Origin: Gammaproteobacteria bacterium
GTDB lineage: Bacteria > Pseudomonadota > Gammaproteobacteria > J044
DNA: 6,511 bases
Reading direction: 5' to 3'
Assembly (NCBI GenBank): GCA_003696465.1
Contig: RFHG01000199.1
Coordinates: forward strand, 1-6,511
Part shown: piece after piece, positions 5,851 through 6,511 of the stretch
Layout: each line of letters begins with the position of its first letter
How positions within the stretch are numbered: the first letter of the stretch is position 1
The notes under the pieces: model-generated
Told to the model about the DNA's origin: nothing
Databases searched by the model: none
The model's input: the letters and a program-made list of their open reading frames with translations, nothing else
Translations under genes and position numbers: made by a program

Positions 5851-6312
5851 ATGAGCGCCACGCCACTGCCGAAAACCGCACCGGATACCGTTACCGTGCT
5901 GGGGCATGGCGGGCAATTCCCGCCATGCCCTGTCCCCCTGTTCGAGGACCGGGTGCCGGCCGGCTTCCCCAGCCCTGCCGCCGACCATGTGGAAAAGGCC
6001 CTCGACCTCAACGAACTGCTGGTACAGCGGCCCGCGGCCACCTATTTCGTACGCGCCGAGGGCGACTCGATGATCGAGGCCGGCATTCATCCCGGCGATA
6101 TCCTGGTGGTGGACCGCTCGCTGGAGGCACGCCACGGCGACGTGGTCATTGCCGCCGTGGATGGCGAACTCACCGTCAAGCGTCTCGAGCTGCGCCCCTG
6201 CACGCGGCTGGTACCCGCCAACCCCGCCTATGCGCCCATCGAGCTGCGCGAGGGGGCCGAACTGGAACTGTTCGGAGTGGTCACCAGCGTCATCCACAGC
6301 CTGCGCGGATGA
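5851..6312 (+). CDS. umuD: UmuD, self-cleaving subunit of DNA polymerase V (LexA/S24 peptidase fold)
   Basis: A 153-residue protein very like E. coli UmuD. After RecA-stimulated self-cleavage, UmuD' dimers join UmuC to form the mutagenic translesion polymerase Pol V. The matching core includes GFPSPAADHVE, DLNELLVQ, ATYFVRAEGDSMIEAGI, HGDVVIAAVDGELTVKRL and FGVV. The catalytic pair is S73 (in GDSM) and K110 (in TVKR), 37 residues apart as in E. coli (S60/K97). The cleavage bond should be A37-G38, 36 residues before the serine as in E. coli, but with Ala replacing Cys. The N-terminus is about 13 residues longer than E. coli's and includes GHGGQFPPCP, encoded by a perfect inverted repeat. The ATG at 5818 would add 11 residues and is less likely because the ribosome site favours 5851. 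The stop overlaps the umuC start. No canonical LexA box is seen upstream. Confidence 0.95.
   Translation: MSATPLPKTAPDTVTVLGHGGQFPPCPVPLFEDRVPAGFPSPAADHVEKALDLNELLVQRPAATYFVRAEGDSMIEAGIHPGDILVVDRSLEARHGDVVIAAVDGELTVKRLELRPCTRLVPANPAYAPIELREGAELELFGVVTSVIHSLRG
5902..5930 (+). repeat. Perfect 12-bp inverted repeat (hairpin) inside umuD
   Basis: GGGCATGGCGGG (5902-5913) and CCCGCCATGCCC (5919-5930) are exact reverse complements separated by CAATT. It starts about 50 nt after the umuD ATG and encodes a stretch of the N-terminal arm that is extra relative to E. coli UmuD. The mRNA hairpin would be very stable and no poly-T follows. It could be a translational or transcriptional control structure, an operator, or a remnant of a small palindromic repeat family. 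Confidence 0.85.
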
Positions 6313-6511
6313 GCGGCCGTGCCATCCGGCCGGTGCACGCACTGGTCGACTGCAACAACTTCTACGCCAACTGCGAGCGGCTGTTCCGGCCGGACCTGCG
6401 CAATCGCCCGGTCATCGTGCTGTCCAACAACGACGGCTGCGTGGTGGCCCGCTCGCAGGAGGCCAAGGCCCTTGGCATCGGCATGGCCGTGCCCGCCTAC
6501 CAGATCCGCGA
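6309..6511 (+). CDS. umuC: UmuC, catalytic subunit of DNA polymerase V (3' partial)
   Basis: The first 67 residues of a Y-family translesion DNA polymerase, cut off by the window end; E. coli UmuC has 422 residues. The N-terminal palm motif VDCNNFYANCERLFRPDL is present, with metal-binding D14 and the steric-gate position Y19, followed by RPVIVLSNNDGCVVARSQEA and KALGIGMAVPAYQIR. These align directly with E. coli UmuC (DVNAFYASCE, VVVLSNNDGCVIAR). The ATG overlaps the umuD stop by ATGA and has no separate ribosome site, so translation is probably coupled to umuD, keeping the two subunits balanced. Compared with E. coli there are about 8 extra residues before the palm motif. Whether the gene is intact cannot be judged here. 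Confidence 0.93.
   Translation, partial: MSGRAIRPVHALVDCNNFYANCERLFRPDLRNRPVIVLSNNDGCVVARSQEAKALGIGMAVPAYQIR

Overview
The window is GC-rich, tightly packed and coding on the + strand almost throughout. It looks like a chromosomal segment of a gammaproteobacterium: the last two genes closely match the UmuD/UmuC layout of that group, and the signalling proteins are of a type familiar from environmental gammaproteobacteria. The assignment rests on protein resemblance read by eye. Genus and species cannot be given.

Region 1 (1-5779) is a four-gene signalling cluster. It begins with the truncated 5' end of a CHASE2-sensor serine/threonine protein kinase (2-1906). A PP2C-type protein phosphatase follows (1903-2727), overlapping the kinase stop by ATGA. 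Next are a forkhead-associated (FHA) phosphothreonine-reader protein (2769-3488) and a CHASE2-sensor class III adenylate cyclase (3506-5779). The gaps are -4, 41 and 17 nt, so a single operon is likely. The set contains a writer, an eraser and a reader of phosphothreonine. It also has a second receptor that shares the kinase's extracytoplasmic sensor type but makes a cyclic nucleotide. The inference is that two CHASE2 receptors may feed related external cues into protein phosphorylation and into cAMP. The kinase linker and the FHA protein carry similar Thr-hydrophobic-hydrophobic-hydrophobic motifs that could be phosphorylation and FHA-docking sites.

Region 2 (5780-5850) is the only intergenic stretch of note. 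It holds a short GC hairpin after the cyclase, a TATTAT -10 candidate, a TTCCGGAA palindrome and a ribosome binding site. I see no canonical CTGT-N8-ACAG LexA box here.

Region 3 (5851-6511) is a umuDC operon for error-prone DNA polymerase V: complete umuD, then umuC overlapping by ATGA and cut off by the window end. An unusually strong perfect 12-bp inverted repeat lies within the 5' coding part of umuD.

No tRNA, rRNA, CRISPR array, insertion sequence or phage gene was seen. No minus-strand gene is credible. The cluster's promoter and the kinase N-terminus lie upstream of the window.
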